A program made the position numbers and the translations under genes. A stretch of DNA of 64,000 nucleotides from Malania oleifera (taxonomy: Eukaryota; Streptophyta; Magnoliopsida; Santalales; Ximeniaceae): contig NC_080420.1 of assembly GCF_029873635.1 (NCBI RefSeq), forward strand, positions 52,405,457 through 52,469,456, in the 5' to 3' direction. The notes under the pieces are model-generated. The model saw only the letters and a program-made list of their open reading frames with translations. It ran no database searches and was not told the origin of the DNA. Below, one piece after another: positions 24,228 through 36,453 of the stretch (the first letter of the stretch is position 1; each line of letters starts with the position of its first letter).

Positions 24228-24246
24228 GTTGGCGCCGTCTATGGGA
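24228..24246 (+). other. Primer binding site of element J
   Basis: The sequence gttggcgccgtctatggga follows the LTR end directly. The form tggcgccgtct-tggga is characteristic of Tat-lineage Gypsy elements and of several others that use non-iMet tRNA primers. Confidence 0.85.
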
Positions 24247-24295
24247 ACTACTTCTAAGAGGTGCTCATTTTGCTTCTGACCTCCAATTCTTTAAT

Positions 24296-25580
24296 ATGAC
24301 AACAACCCACAGCTCAAGCTTTGGCCCTGCCGCTAGCACAGAATCATCCCGATCCATTCATTCCACACTAGGAGATCATTCGGGAGTCACCATGGAGGAA
24401 TTCCTCGCTTTCCAAAGGAGAATGGAGGCCTCATAGAGGAAGATGGAGGATACGTTCAACCTACTCTTGCAGTAAAAGAGTAAGGAAGAATATATCCCCC
24501 GCCAGCACCAAGTCAACCCCGGCTCACCTAAGAAAACAGAGAGCCCGAAGGAGAGTGAGGAAAAAACTAACCTCACTAAGAAGGTGGAAGACGCGAACAA
24601 TGTAGGAGTAAATGAGCAAAGATTGAATAAGTTTTGATGCAATTGTAGGGCGCACTTGAAGCCATCATGTGCCGGGAATTTGCAACCACCCTTAAAGGTA
24701 GTGCCAGGGATTGGTAACAAACCCTACGACCTGGATCGATTGGCTCCTTCTCTGAAATGGAGCAATAGTTTACCGACCATTCATCTGCAGCAGGAGAATT
24801 GTCAAAACTTTTGCTCATCTGATGAGCTTGGTTCAAGGAGAACGGGAGACATTAAAAAAGTTCATGCACCGCTTCCTCACCGCAACCCTTGAAATCCGTA
24901 ACTTGGACATGGGAGTGGCACTAGCAGCCCTAACCATGGCCCTTCAATCGAGAAAGTTCCTGTACTCATTAGGGAAGAAGCCCCCAACTGACATGGGAGA
25001 GCTAATGGCCAAAGCACAGAAATATGTCAACCTGGAAGAGATGATGGATACAAGAGGAAATTAGATTGAGTTGAAAAGGAAGGGTAACAAAGAGATCAGA
25101 AAACCTTCCAGACATGAGAAAAGATAGGAGAATAGCATATTGCAGGCCAACTCTCGAGCTATGGGGCACACCAGTAAGTTTCAAACTTATACCCCCTTAA
25201 ACGCACTACGAACCAATGTGTTGATGCACATAAGAAGGAAGGAGTATGTTTCGTGGTCTGAACCTATGCTAACACTCTTATATAAATAGAACATGTCAAA
25301 GTTGTGTCAATTCCATAGGGATCACGGGCAAGATACCGAGGAGTGTATTCAACTGAAAAATGAAATTGAGACCTTGATAAAAAAAACAAAAGAAGGTTAT
25401 ATGTCGAGGTTTGTTAAGAAAGGAGATCGTCAAGGGAAGCTTGTGAGCAGAAAATGCCAAATGGGAATGAGAAAGGCAAAAGCAAGAGAAGATCTCTACC
25501 TATATATGGCCTCGAATCCACATGCAGTTAGCTCAGTCTTGGTTAGAGAAGAAGAAAGGAAGCATAAACCAATCTACTAG
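24296..25580 (+). pseudogene. Tat-type gag of element J, broken
   Basis: ATG at 24296 gives a start resembling 'MTTTHSSSFG'. After several stops, the gag domain is readable: 'FATTLKGSARDW' near 24680 and 'GERETLKKFMHRF' to 'LMAKAQKYVNLEEMM' at 24822-25064. The C-terminal motif 'CQFHRDHGQDTEEC' at about 25305-25346 is a hallmark of this lineage and serves as a metal-binding region. The frame ends near 25577. Protease and reverse transcriptase, expected next, are absent. Confidence 0.85.
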
Positions 25581-25584
25581 ACCA

Positions 25585-27601
25585 GTAAGGTGCTAAACGG
25601 AGCTGAGGTGAATTACAGCACACCAGAAAAGGTAGCCTTCTCCTTTATCTGTTCAGCTCGACAGCTAAGACCATACTTTCAGGCGCACAAGATAATCGTG
25701 CTAACAAACCTACCACTAAAACAGATCTTGTAGCGGCCAGAGAGGGCTGGAAGAATGATGAGGTGATCGATTGAGTTTGGGGAGTTCGAAATACAATATT
25801 AGACAAAGCCTGCCATCAAAGCTCAGGTATTGGCTGACTTCATGGCAGAACAATCCTACTAAACAAAAGAGAACTCAGAGGCGTGGACATTACTTATAGA
25901 TGGGTTGCCTAATGCAGTTGAGGGGGGAGCAGGACTAATCCTCACAGCACCAGACGGTGCGTAGTCATTATACGCACTGAAGTTGGAGTTCACAACGACC
26001 AACAATGATGCTGAGTATGAAACCCTATTAACAGGGCTACACTTGGTGGAGAACTAGGCGTAGCACAAATCCATGTAGCGAGCGATTCCTACTAGTGGTG
26101 GAGTAAGTGAAGGGAGAGTTTGAGGCTAAGGATCAAAAAATGAAGAAATACTTAGCCAAAGCCCAAGAACACATCAAAGTGTTTGCTCAGTTAGGGATAG
26201 AGTGCATGCCACAAACGGAGAACGTAAGGCTTGATGCGTTGGCCTGACTAGCCTCAGCTACAAAGCCAGACTGGAAGGGTGTAGTCTACTTGGAGCGGGT
26301 AAAAAAATCCTCTTACGAGGAGGTCAGTATCGACCTGATAGTAGTTGAAGATAAAAAAAAAAAGGATTGGAGAACCCCTTTGATGCAGTACCTTCACAAA
26401 AAATCCTTACCAGAAGACAAGAAGCAATCTATAAAGGTAAGGAGGAGGGCGGCAAAGTACACGCTCATTGACAAAGAGTTGTACACGCAATCCCTGACAC
26501 TGCCATACCTACGGTGCCTAAGTACCGAAGAGGGATAATATGTGCTAAGGGAAATTCACAAAGGAGTATGCGGAAATCACCTCGCTAGCAAAGCCTTAGC
26601 CCACACTACCTTATGACAAGGATTCTACTAGCCCACAATGAGGAAGGAAGCAATCGCGATAGTTAAATGGTGCGATAGGTGCCAACAGTGTGCAAGAATA
26701 CCACACATGTCGTCCAGCCTTCTCTCCCCCCACCAGTCCGTGTCCTTTCGCCCAATGGGGACTAGATATCTTGGGACCACTGCCTCAAGTGATTGAACAA
26801 AGGAATTTTTTGTTGGTGGCCATCGATTACTTCACCAAGTGGGTAGAAGTTGAAGCCCTAGCTCACATAATCAAGAGAAACACCACCTGATTCGTGTGGG
26901 CTTCGGTTGTTTACCAGTTTGAAATCCTGTGGGTCATAGTCATGGATCACGGGAGACAGTTAGACAATAACCGTTTCAAGAAATTTTGCCCTGACATGTC
27001 CATAAAACTTTTATTCACATCAGTTGCACATCCCTAGAGCAACGACCAGGTGGAGAACATGAACCGTACAATACTGAACAGTTTAAAGAAGTGTCTCGAA
27101 ACTTCACAAGGTAGATGGGTGGAATAGCTCCCATCCATAATTTGGGCTTACCACACAACCCAACGAGCAACAACAAGTGAAACCCCATTCATGCTCACTT
27201 TCGGAGCAGAGGCAGTCATTCCTGCCAAAGTCAAGATTCCTTCCTAGCAAAGGCAACATTTTGATGAAAAGAGTAATAGTGAAGAACTAAAGGCAGAATT
27301 ATACCTCCTTGAGGAGAGGCAAAAGCAAGCACATATGAGAATTGCCACGTACCAAGAAAAAGTGGTCAGGTACTACAACACTCGTGTTAAAGTACGGACA
27401 TTCCACCTAGGAGAACTGGTCCTTAGGAAGATGCAAACCAACCCTGTAGAGCCTGGACCCAACAAGTTGAAACCGAATTGGGAGGAGCCATACTGAGTGG
27501 CGTCAAAAGTCAAGCTGGGAACATACACTTTGGAGGACTTTAGAGGAGGGGAGATAAAAAACACATGGAACTCTGATATGTTGAAAAAGTACTATTCATA
27601 A
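25585..27601 (+). pseudogene. Tat-type RNase H and integrase of element J, many stops
   Basis: Picks up at the RT/RNase H connection ('LRPYFQAHKIIVLTN' near 25660), then RNase H ('LLIDGLPNAVEGGAG' at about 25890). The integrase zinc region (decayed) is near 26560-26690 ('KWCDRCQQCARIP'). The core has 'GLDILGPLP', 'AIDYFTKWVEVE' (first Asp), 'VMDHGRQLDNNRF' (second Asp) and 'VENMNRTIL' (Glu), so the DDE residues are still visible. 'SETPFMLTFGAEAVIP' and a C-terminal tail end at a stop 27599-27601. There are at least ten stops. Protease and RT are missing between 25580 and 25600, an internal deletion. Confidence 0.87.
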
Positions 27602-29435
27602 AATTTCATTGCATAAGTTGTACAATTAGTTTAAAAAGGCTTCAAAATCCAAAGTACAATTTCAAAAGCAATAAAATATCGAACCCATAATCTTTAATCA
27701 CCAGCATTGCTTCCTTCTCCACCTTCCTCCACGAACTTTTCATGTAATGACTTGCTATTTAATTGGGTTTTTATTTTTATTTTTTATACTATAACATTTA
27801 TAATGCTCTGATACCACATTGTAACGACCTCCTTACAAAATTTATTCTAAAATCTTCTCTACTATTAAAACAATTTCCTACACAGCGGAAAATAAATAAC
27901 ATGAAACACAACCTTATATATATATATACAATACCAAAGTGTCTAAATATTCCACAAATATTACATATTTCACTGTACTCCCAAGAACTACTCTTACTAG
28001 TACCAGGGCTAACAAAATTGTACCCCAAAAACACTCACCCTAAAAAAGGACAGACTAACAGCTCCTCTATCTGCGAGCATGCTCCGCTCGCCCAACTAGC
28101 TCACCTGAAAAATAATTTAACATTGGAATGAGCCAAAACTCAGTAAGACGAGATATGTTATTGCTAGTGTGTGGCAAATGAGTTACAATATTATGAAATT
28201 TTTTTTTTTTATGTAATTGTGTATAACTGGATCTGTAAATACTGTACAAGTAAAAGCAACCACCACCATTTCCATGTTGTTTAACATATTTGTATTTTAG
28301 GTTACTATTTAAAGTACTTCTAATGTACATAAGTATATTCTCTATCTCTGTAAATCTGTATATATACATAATAATAATAACTGAAAACTTCCCTGTGGAT
28401 AACCGTGTGTCATGATTTAACCCCTCATGATAGGGTTGTGTGGCCCATAGGTGGGATCAACCATGGTTGGTAGACCAGGATAAACCACTATACTCCCTTA
28501 GTTAGATTAGCCACTCCTCAACCCATATCCGATGGGGTGCCTGTCTACGTCTGGGCACGATCGACCTACTACCACGTATTATCTGAATTAGGTGGTTGTG
28601 CTCTGAACTGAATATCTGTAGATACGGTACCGTGCTCTGCTGTATGGTCCAACAGGGCCTGATACTGTATAATATATTTCTATATACAACTATATGATTT
28701 ACCATGATTCTGAAATAACTGTATTAACCATGACACTGAAATAAACTATAGCTGTGTCAACTATATTTCTGAACCGAACTGTAATCTGTAAGTCATCGTA
28801 CTGAAAACTATATAATCATGGTATTCGGTAATTACTATAAAACATATCCACTGACTGTATATTCTATAAAGCATACCCTGAAAATACTGTAAAACATGCT
28901 TCTGTATTATATTTATATTCTCAAGCCACACAGTAATTTAATACATAATATTCATACTTAATAAACTATATAAAGTCCTACTGTGAATAATAACCTGGTA
29001 AAAATATACATTTCATACTGGAATTTATTTTAGAGCTACCTAGCATAGCATATTTCCCTTACCTGTTTTTTGCAAAAAACCCCCTACTGTAGTAGGTCCT
29101 ACACCCACAGGGCTTTTCACTCAACACCCTAAAAACAACATTTTTCAAAACAAAATATCAATATTTCTTTGCCTACATAATTTCCTACAACTGGCAGAAG
29201 GCCAAAAATTGACTAAAAGGCCTTACCCTGATTTTGGGAAGAAATTCAACTCGATCCCACCGACAATCTGCCTCAGCAGACTTGAAGAGAACTTGGCCAG
29301 GGGCATTGTGGTGGCCTTAGATCGTCGATCTGACGACTAACGAGGCCGAAATCGAAGAGAGAAGGGAGAAGGACCATAGAGGAGAGAGAAGAGAGAATTT
29401 GCGCTGAAATTTCTGCGTAAAACTGAGTTTAAGCA

Positions 29436-29446
29436 CTATTTATACT
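29436..29446 (-). promoter_or_regulatory. TATA box of the 3' LTR of element A
   Basis: The plus strand reads ctatttatact, which is agtataaatag on the minus strand. The palindromic repeat cluster begins only a few bases upstream (29450). In the right LTR the box is mutated to ctatttacatt (35925-35935). Confidence 0.7.
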
Positions 29447-29449
29447 ATG

Positions 29450-29700
29450 GGATTCGTCGATGAGCCATGTCACCTCATCGACGAGTCCTGTAGAAAGTTC
29501 ATTGACAAACCTACACCCTCGTCGATGAATTTTAGACTTCCAAAAATCCTCTCTCGGTATCTTCTCGTCGACGAAACTTGCCCTTGTCAATGAAACCCTC
29601 TTGTACCCTCGTTGACGAATCCCTTGTGTTCGTCGACGAGGCCATGAGAAAATCCCCTAGGTTATTATATTCAAAATGCAATGTCGTCGACAAAGTCGAC
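29450..29700 (-). repeat. Palindromic gtcgac-type microrepeat cluster, left LTR of A
   Basis: About ten units of the form ctcgtcgacgaa or ttcgtcgatgag, about 12 bp each, spaced 15-35 bp, immediately upstream (element sense) of the TATA box. Many are perfect palindromes (tcgtcgacga). Some have decayed CG to TG or CA (cgttgacgaa, ttgtcaatgaa). Confidence 0.85.
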
Positions 29701-30040
29701 TACCTCCATCTATTACTGTTTCCATTTCTCTCCCTCTTTATTATTTAAATACTATTATTCTTCGGATCGTTACATTCTTCCCTCCTTATAAAATTTCATC
29801 CTCGAAATTTACTATTTGTATTACCTTCTATCATCCCATAGAGGCAAATGGTCTACTTATTTTATTACCTGCCCTCACTTATGGCGGAGGAATACCGTGG
29901 TTACATGGGTAGTTCTAGGAGATTAAGTATAAAAGAAAATTCCCCCAAAACCAAAATACTACCTATCCTATACACTACATTACAATTCCACTATGTTAAA
30001 CAAAATAAAATTACTATTACTTTAATCGTACATCACTACT

Positions 30041-33000
30041 CTATTCATTGAACAAGTGGGGATATTTCAGTCTAATCTCATTTTTGAGCTCCCACGAGGC
30101 TTCTTCTATTGTGTGATTTCTCCACAGGACTTTTACTAACGGAATCCTTTTGCTGCGCAATACCTGTTCTTTTCTATCTAGGATCCGCACTGGAGCTTCT
30201 TCTTATGCTAAATCATCATTGAGTTCAAATTCTGCATATTTAATAATATGATAAGGATCTGAGACGCATTTCCTTAGCATAGATACATGAAATACGTCGT
30301 GAATCCTGAATAAAAATGGTCGTAGAGCTAGCCGATAAGCCACTGACTCAATCCTCTCAAGTATCTCAAAGGGGCCAATGAACCTAGGGCTCAACTTACC
30401 CTTCTTCCCAAATCTCATGATCCCTTTCAATGGTGCTATTTTCAAAAATTCATGATCACCCACTTCAAATTCCAATTCCCGATGGTGAGTATCTGCGTAG
30501 CTTTTTTGCCGACTCTACGCTGCACTAATCCTATCTCAAATAAGTCGGACTTTATCACACACTTGCTAAATTATCTCTGGACCCAAAACTCGCATTTCAC
30601 CTACTTCATCCTAGAAAAGAGGAGATCGACATCTCCTACCATATAGTGCCTTGTAGGGGGCCATGCCGATGCTAGTCTGATAACTGTTATTATAAGCAAA
30701 TTCAACTAGCGTCAAAAACTGAATCCAGCTATTCCCAAAATCCTGTACACATGCTCACAACATATCTTCAAGTATATGAATCGTTCTTTCTGTTTGGCCG
30801 TCTATATAAGGATGAAAAGCGGTGCTGAATGCTAGCTAAGTCCATAGTGCCTCCTACAAGCTCTTCTAGAACCGCGATGTAAAACGTGGATCATGGTCCG
30901 AGACTATGGATACCGGCACTCCATGGGATTGAACAATCTCCTGAATGTAAATCTCTGCTAATCTACTCATAGGGTAGCTAATTTTAATGGGCAGAAAGTG
31001 CGTTATCTTCGTCAACCTATCAACCACCACTCAAATGGAATTCTAACCATGCGGCACTGTTGGCAGCCCAGTAACAAAATCCATGGATACGTGGTCCCAC
31101 TTCCACTCAGGAATGAAAAGTGGCTACAATTGACCAGCCGGTCTCTAGTGCTCAGCCTTAACCTGGTGGCACATCAAACACTGCTGTACAAATTCTGCTA
31201 TTTCCCTTTTCATACCACTCCTTTAGAAATAATCCTGTAGATCCCTATACATTTTCGTATTGCTAGGATGAATAATGTATAGAGATCTGTGTACCTCTTC
31301 TAGAATCGTTTTTCTAATGCTAACATCAGCAGGCATACATAATCTGGTGTGAAATCTAAGGGCCCCATCATCGGAATACTGAATTCCTCTCCTTGACCAT
31401 CCTGTATTCTGGCAAGTACCTTCACTAACTCTCGATCATCTCTCTAAGCAGCTTTAATTCTCTCATACAGTGTAGGCTGTATCACTAAACTGGCAATAAG
31501 CACCTGAGGATCATCCTTTACTAATTCCACACTGAGTCTTTCCAAGTCCATTTGAATTGGGTGCTGAATTGCTACTGCTAACTGCGTTGTATTCTCTGAC
31601 TTATGGCTTAAAGCATCAGCTACTACATTTGCTTTTCCTGGGTGATAACTGATGGTGCAGTCATAATCCTTAATGAGTTCCAACCATCTCCTCTGCCGCA
31701 TGTTCAACTCTTTTTGTGTGAGGAAATACTTTAGACTTTTATGATCAGAGAATATCTCACACCTCTCACCATAAAGGTAATGCCTCTAAATCTTCAGTGT
31801 GTGTACAACCGTAGCTAATTCAAGATAGTAAGTAGGGTAGTTCTTTTCATACTCTTTCAACTGCCTGGATGCATACGCAACCACCCTACCATGCTGCATC
31901 AGTAGATAACCAAGCCCTTTTAAAGACGCGTCACTGTAAATCACATACCCATCACCTCCTGATGAAATCGTCAGTACTGGTGTAGTGACGAGCCTCTACT
32001 TTAATTCCTGGAAGCTCTGCTCGCATTCTTCATCCCACGTAAATCTGACATTTTTCCCAGTCAAACGCTTGAGTGGTCCTAACAAAGCCAAAAATCCATC
32101 CACAAATCGACGTTAATAACCTGCCAGTCCCAAGAAACTTTTGACTTCCTGCACGTTCTTCGGGCTGACCCAATTTAGTACCGCATCAATCTTGCTAGGA
32201 TCCACTGATATATTGTCTCCTGAGATCACGTGGCCTAAAAATGCAACCTTCTCAAGCCAGAACTCACACTTACTAAACTTGGCGTAAAGCTTTTCCTCTC
32301 TAAGTGTTTACAGTACCTGCCTCAAATGCACCTCATGATCCTCAAAACTTCTCGAGTACACCAGTATATCATCAATGAAAACTACCACAAACTGATCTAG
32401 ATACTGGTGAAAAAATTTGTTCATCAAGTCCATGAACACGGCTGGGGCATTCGTCATACCCAAAGGCATAACGAGGAATTCGTAGTGACCATACCTGGTC
32501 CTAAAAGCTGTCTTTGTGACGTCCTCTACTTTTACTCTCACTTGATGGTATGCGTATTTGAGGTCGATCTTGGAATATACCCGTGCACCCTGGAGCTGAT
32601 CAAACAAACCATCTATACGGGGTAAAGGATATTTATTATTAATAGTAACCTTGTCAATTTCTCTGTAATCGATACACATCCTCATAGACCCGTCTTTCTT
32701 CTTTACGAATAACGCTAGAATTCCGTACGGCAATACACTGGGTCATATAAACGCCTTGTCCAGCAAGCCTTGCAACTACTCCTTTAATTCTCCCAATTTG
32801 ACGGGAGCCATACGGTAAGGAAACTTAGAAATTGGTGTAGTCCCTGGAGGTAAATCTATAGGAAAATCCACCTCGTGCATAGGAGGCAACCCAAGTAACT
32901 CTTCTGGAAAAACATTTGGAAATTCTCGTACCACTGAGGTGCTGTCAATCTTCAATTCATTTTTAGATACTTCTTTCAAAAACATTATAAACCCCTGACC

Positions 33001-33480
33001 TCCATCTAGGAGTAATCTGCTCGCCTACATGGCTGACACCAGTTGCATTGGAGCACATACCCATGAACCAATGAATATGAATTCCTGAGTACCAAGGGGT
33101 CTGAAAATTACCTTTTTCCGACGACAATCAATGTTGGTGTGATTGGTAGCCAACCAGCCCATACCCAGTATTACATCAAACCCACACATATCAAATACAA
33201 TCAAATCAGCTGGTAACACTTTCCCCTGAATTTCTATCGGATAGCCCCTAAGTACCTTCTGACATATGATCACTGACCCTAATGATGTAGCTACTGATAG
33301 TGCTATATCTATTGTCTAGGTCTCACTTTCAGATAATTTAATATAAGATGCAAAGATGAAAGAATAAGTAGCACCTGAGTCAAAAAGAACATTAATTGGA
33401 TATGATAAAACAGTAAATGTACTTGTCACCACATCCGCAGCAGCCTTAGCATCACCTGGCATCAAAGCATATACTCACAC
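30041..33480 (-). pseudogene. Tekay-like pol of element A: PR, RT, RNase H, INT, chromodomain
   Basis: Read leftward on the minus strand. The protease region includes 'LFDSGATYSF' near 33390 and 'DVILGMGWL' at 33025-33273. RT finger sequences are at 32776-32985, and RT with 'CIDYRE', 'YAYHQV', '[12 protein letters not shown]' and the catalytic 'FIDDILVYS' at 32308-32733. RNase H ends with '[18 protein letters not shown]' and '[10 protein letters not shown]' (31444-31707). The integrase zinc region follows, then a core with 'WDHVSMDFVTGLP' and 'FHPYIDGQTER' near 30800-31110. The tail is 'RFIGPFEILERI', 'HDVFHVSMLRK' (30203-30475), and a C-terminal chromodomain-like 'LVKVLWRNHTIEEASWE' with a stop at 30041-30043. 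Many in-frame stops. Confidence 0.9.
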
Positions 33481-34010
33481 TAGGGCCACATTCCTCTGCT
33501 GGCCACCATGATGCGCCTGATATCCTCCCCAATAGGGCCTAGGAGCTGGAACCTGGTCCTACAGTCCTAGGTATGCACGTGCCATATGGCGGGGTCTCCC
33601 ACAACGGTAACATTCACCTCTTCCAACCAAGCACTCCCCTGAATGGCATCTCCCTCATGTCTGACATACCGAGACATTCGACACACCCTGATTCCCACGA
33701 GGTCCTGTCATCTGCCTCTGATCTCCCCTATCACGTCCTCCTTTCCACGAGGTCTTGTTATTTGTCATCTCAGCCATCACCTGCTGAGTGACACTACACA
33801 GTACAACATCTGTATCTCTTCCACCTATGCTGGAAGGTCTTGGCCTATCCTCCCCAGTATTCGTACCACTGCTTCCCAGGTCCATCCTGAAATAAGAAAC
33901 ACACTTAAGCACCTTATCTCCTATACAAACCTATCCTATACCAATTCAAAATTAATTACTTTCCCTGACCTTACTCAATATCCAGTTCTGTCACCTAGAC
34001 ACACGTCTCG
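33481..34010 (-). pseudogene. Residual gag of element A, core deleted
   Basis: On the minus strand a start-like segment ('MDLGSSGTNTGEDRPRPSS', from 33885) passes after about 250 bp to a zinc-knuckle remnant (C-YR-C-GRPR-H-MARA-Y, last Cys lost) near 33575-33610. The retrotransposon gag domain (about 200 residues in related element D) is missing. It then runs into the protease region. The decay of the knuckle shows it is not functional. Confidence 0.7.
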
Positions 34011-34167
34011 ACAATAGTTTACTATGGTTTTCCTAAAATCGTCACCCCAAGAAAAACACAGAAACCACTATGGAAATCCTGTACCCAGAAAACCAAACAA
34101 ACCTCAAATCCTTTCCTATACTCTGGTATTGCTTTTGTTGTACTCTAAAGTCTACAGAACGTAGCAA

Positions 34168-34184
34168 CCTAGGCTCTAATACCA
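34168..34184 (-). other. Current primer binding site of element A
   Basis: The minus strand reads tggtattagagcc next to the 5' LTR terminus, one change from the initiator-methionine tRNA site tggtatcagagcc. The captured older copy inside the LTR (about 34258-34269) keeps the unmutated tggtatcagagc. Confidence 0.8.
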
Positions 34185-34187
34185 CAT

Positions 34188-34363
34188 TGTAATGACCTGC
34201 TATTTAATTAAGTTTTTTATTTTTTATTTTTATTTTTTATACTATAACATTTATAATGCTCTGATACCACATTGTAATGACCTCCTTATAAAATTTATTC
34301 TAAAATCTTCTCTACTATTAAAACAATTTCCAACACAGCGAAAAGTAAATAACATTAAACACA

Positions 34364-34414
<51 letters not shown>

Positions 34415-36284
34415 CCAGAGTGTCTAAATATTCCACAAATATTACATATTTCACTGTACTCTTAAGAACTACTCTTACTAATACCAGGACTAACAAAATT
34501 GTACCCCAAAAACACTCACCCTCAAAAAGGACAAACTAACAGCTCCTCTATCTCCGAGCCTGCACCACTCGCCCAATTGGCTCACTTGAAAAATAATTCA
34601 ACACTGGAATGAGCCAAAGCTCAGTAAGATGAGATATGCTATTGCTAGTGTGTGGCAAATGAGTTGCAATATTATGAAAATCTGTTTCTATATAATCGTG
34701 CATAACTGGATCTGTAAATACACTACAAGTAATAGAAACTACCACCATTTCCATGTTGTTTAACATATCTATATTTTAGGTTACTATTCAAAGTACTTCT
34801 AATGTACATAAGTATATTTTCTATCTCTGTAAATCTGTATATATACATAATAATAACTAAACACTTCTATGTGGATAACTGTGTGTCATGATATAACCCC
34901 TTATGATAGGGTTGTGCAGCCCGTAGGCAGGATCTTCCATGGTTGGCCGACCAGGGTAAACCACTATACTCCCCTAGTCAGATTAGCCACTCCTCAACCC
35001 ATATCTAATGGGGAGCCTATCCACGTTTGGGCACGATCGACCTACTACCACGTATTATCTGAATAGGTGGTTGCACTCTGAATTGAATATCTATAGCTAT
35101 TGTACCGTGCCTTATTGTATGGTCCAATGGGGTTTGATACTATATAATATATTTTTCTATACAACTATCTAATTTACCATGATTGTGAAATAACTGTTTT
35201 AATTATGACATTGAAATAAACTGTAACTGTGTCAGCTGTATTTCTGAACTGAACTGTAATATGTAAGTCATGGTACTGAAAACAGTATAATCATGGTACT
35301 AAAAACTATATAATCATGGTATTCTATAATTACTATAAAACATATCCACTGGCTGTATATTATGTAAAACATATCCTGAAAATACTGTAAAATACTGTAA
35401 AACATGTTTCTTTACTATATTTATATTCTCAAGCCACACAGTAATTTAATACATAATATTCATACTTAATAAAATGTATAAAGTCCTACTGTGAATAGTA
35501 ACCTGGTAAAAATATACATTTCATACTGGAATTTATTTTAGAGCTACCTAGCATAGCATATTTCCCTTACCTGTTTTTTGCTAAAAATCCCCTACTGTAG
35601 CGGGTCCTACACCCACAGGGCTCTCCACTCAACACCTTGAAAACAACATTTTTTAGAACATAATATCAATATTTCTTTGCCTACATAATTTCCTACAACT
35701 GTCAAAAGGCCTTACCCTAATTCTGGGAAGAAATTCGACTTGATCCCACCGACAATCCGCCCTAGTAGACTTGAAGAGAACTCTGTCAAGAGCGTTGTGG
35801 TGGCCTCATATTGTCGATCTGGCAAGTGAAGAGGCCAAAATCGAAGAGAGAAGGGGGAAGGGCCGTGGAGGAGAGAGAAGAGAGAATCTGCGCTGAAATT
35901 TCTGCTTAAAACTGAGTTTAAACACTATTTACATTGCGGGATTCATAGACGAGCCATGTCACCTCCTCGATGAGTCTTGTAGAAAGTTCGTCGATGAACC
36001 TACACTCTCGTCGATGAATTTCAGACTTCCGAAAATCCTCTCTCAGTATCTTCTCGTTGACGAAACTTGCCCTCTTCGACGAGACCCTCTTGTACCCTCG
36101 TCGACGAATCCCCTATGTTCGTCGATGAGGCCATGAGAAAATCCCTTGGGTTATTATATTCAAAATGCAATGTTATCGACGAATGCTCCACATTCGTCAA
36201 CGAAGTCGACTGCCTCCTTCTATTACATTTTCCATTTCTCTCCCTTATTATTATTTAAATCCTATTATTCTTTGGGTCGTTACA
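34188..36284 (-). repeat. 5' LTR of element A
   Basis: Starts TGTAATGACCTGC on the plus strand and ends GGTCGTTACA, followed by the target duplication. It is collinear with the left LTR through all of its length, including the 85-bp PBS-bearing extension (34188-34272) and the gtcgac cluster (35940-36215). An (AT)n run at about 34370-34410 is expanded relative to the left LTR. The TATA box is mutated. Confidence 0.88.
35940..36215 (-). repeat. Palindromic microrepeat cluster, right LTR of A
   Basis: The orthologous copy of the left-LTR cluster, with about eleven units such as ttcgtcgatgag and ctcgtcgacgaa. It has one more unit near 36176-36200 than the left LTR ('atgctccacattcgtc' segment), showing units are gained or lost between LTRs of one element. 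Confidence 0.8.
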
Positions 36285-36453
36285 TTTCAGTCTTATCCAT
36301 TTCATCCCCTGACTCTAGGCTCTCAATGCTGTAGCCATATGAGCTTACCTTGACTAGCGAAATGTCGGGGTGCATTGTCTTCACCTATTCTCAGCATCTC
36401 CAAAAGCCTATGCAGTAAGACTTGGAAGTGTCTAGGATGAGTTTCTTAAAGCT

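Larger units (their letters stand above)
27743..29774 (-). repeat. 3' LTR of element A
   Basis: Begins TGTAATGACTTGC on the plus strand and ends GATCGTTACA. A second terminus-like TGTAACGACC occurs at 27820, preceded by a PBS complement (gctctgatacca, 27805-27816). The LTR therefore includes a 77-bp extension holding a former PBS and a second LTR end. The right LTR has the same extension of 85 bp. The PPT (plus cttccctcctt) follows at 29776-29788. Confidence 0.88.
27738..36289 (-). mobile_element. Complete Tekay-like chromovirus A with 5-bp target duplication
   Basis: The element is 27743-36284 (8542 bp), flanked by the perfect duplication tttca (27738-27742 and 36285-36289). LTRs are 27743-29774 and 34188-36284. 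The PBS lies left of the right LTR and the PPT right of the left LTR, so sense is leftward. The internal region is about 4.4 kb, has no gag core and carries many stops, so it is non-autonomous. It is inserted in element J between the integrase stop and the antisense ORF region. Confidence 0.92.

Noticed and set aside
27805..27816. gctctgatacca as part of a tRNA gene
   Set aside because: It is the complement of an iMet primer binding site beside an LTR terminus, not a tRNA.
27763..28369. Several open frames of 78-122 codons in the LTR of element A
   Set aside because: They lie wholly in LTR sequence, recur in the other LTR in altered form, and have no domain content.
33573..34017. Plus-strand frames of 72 and 124 codons
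   Set aside because: They are opposite the residual gag of element A; the minus strand carries the zinc-knuckle remnant.
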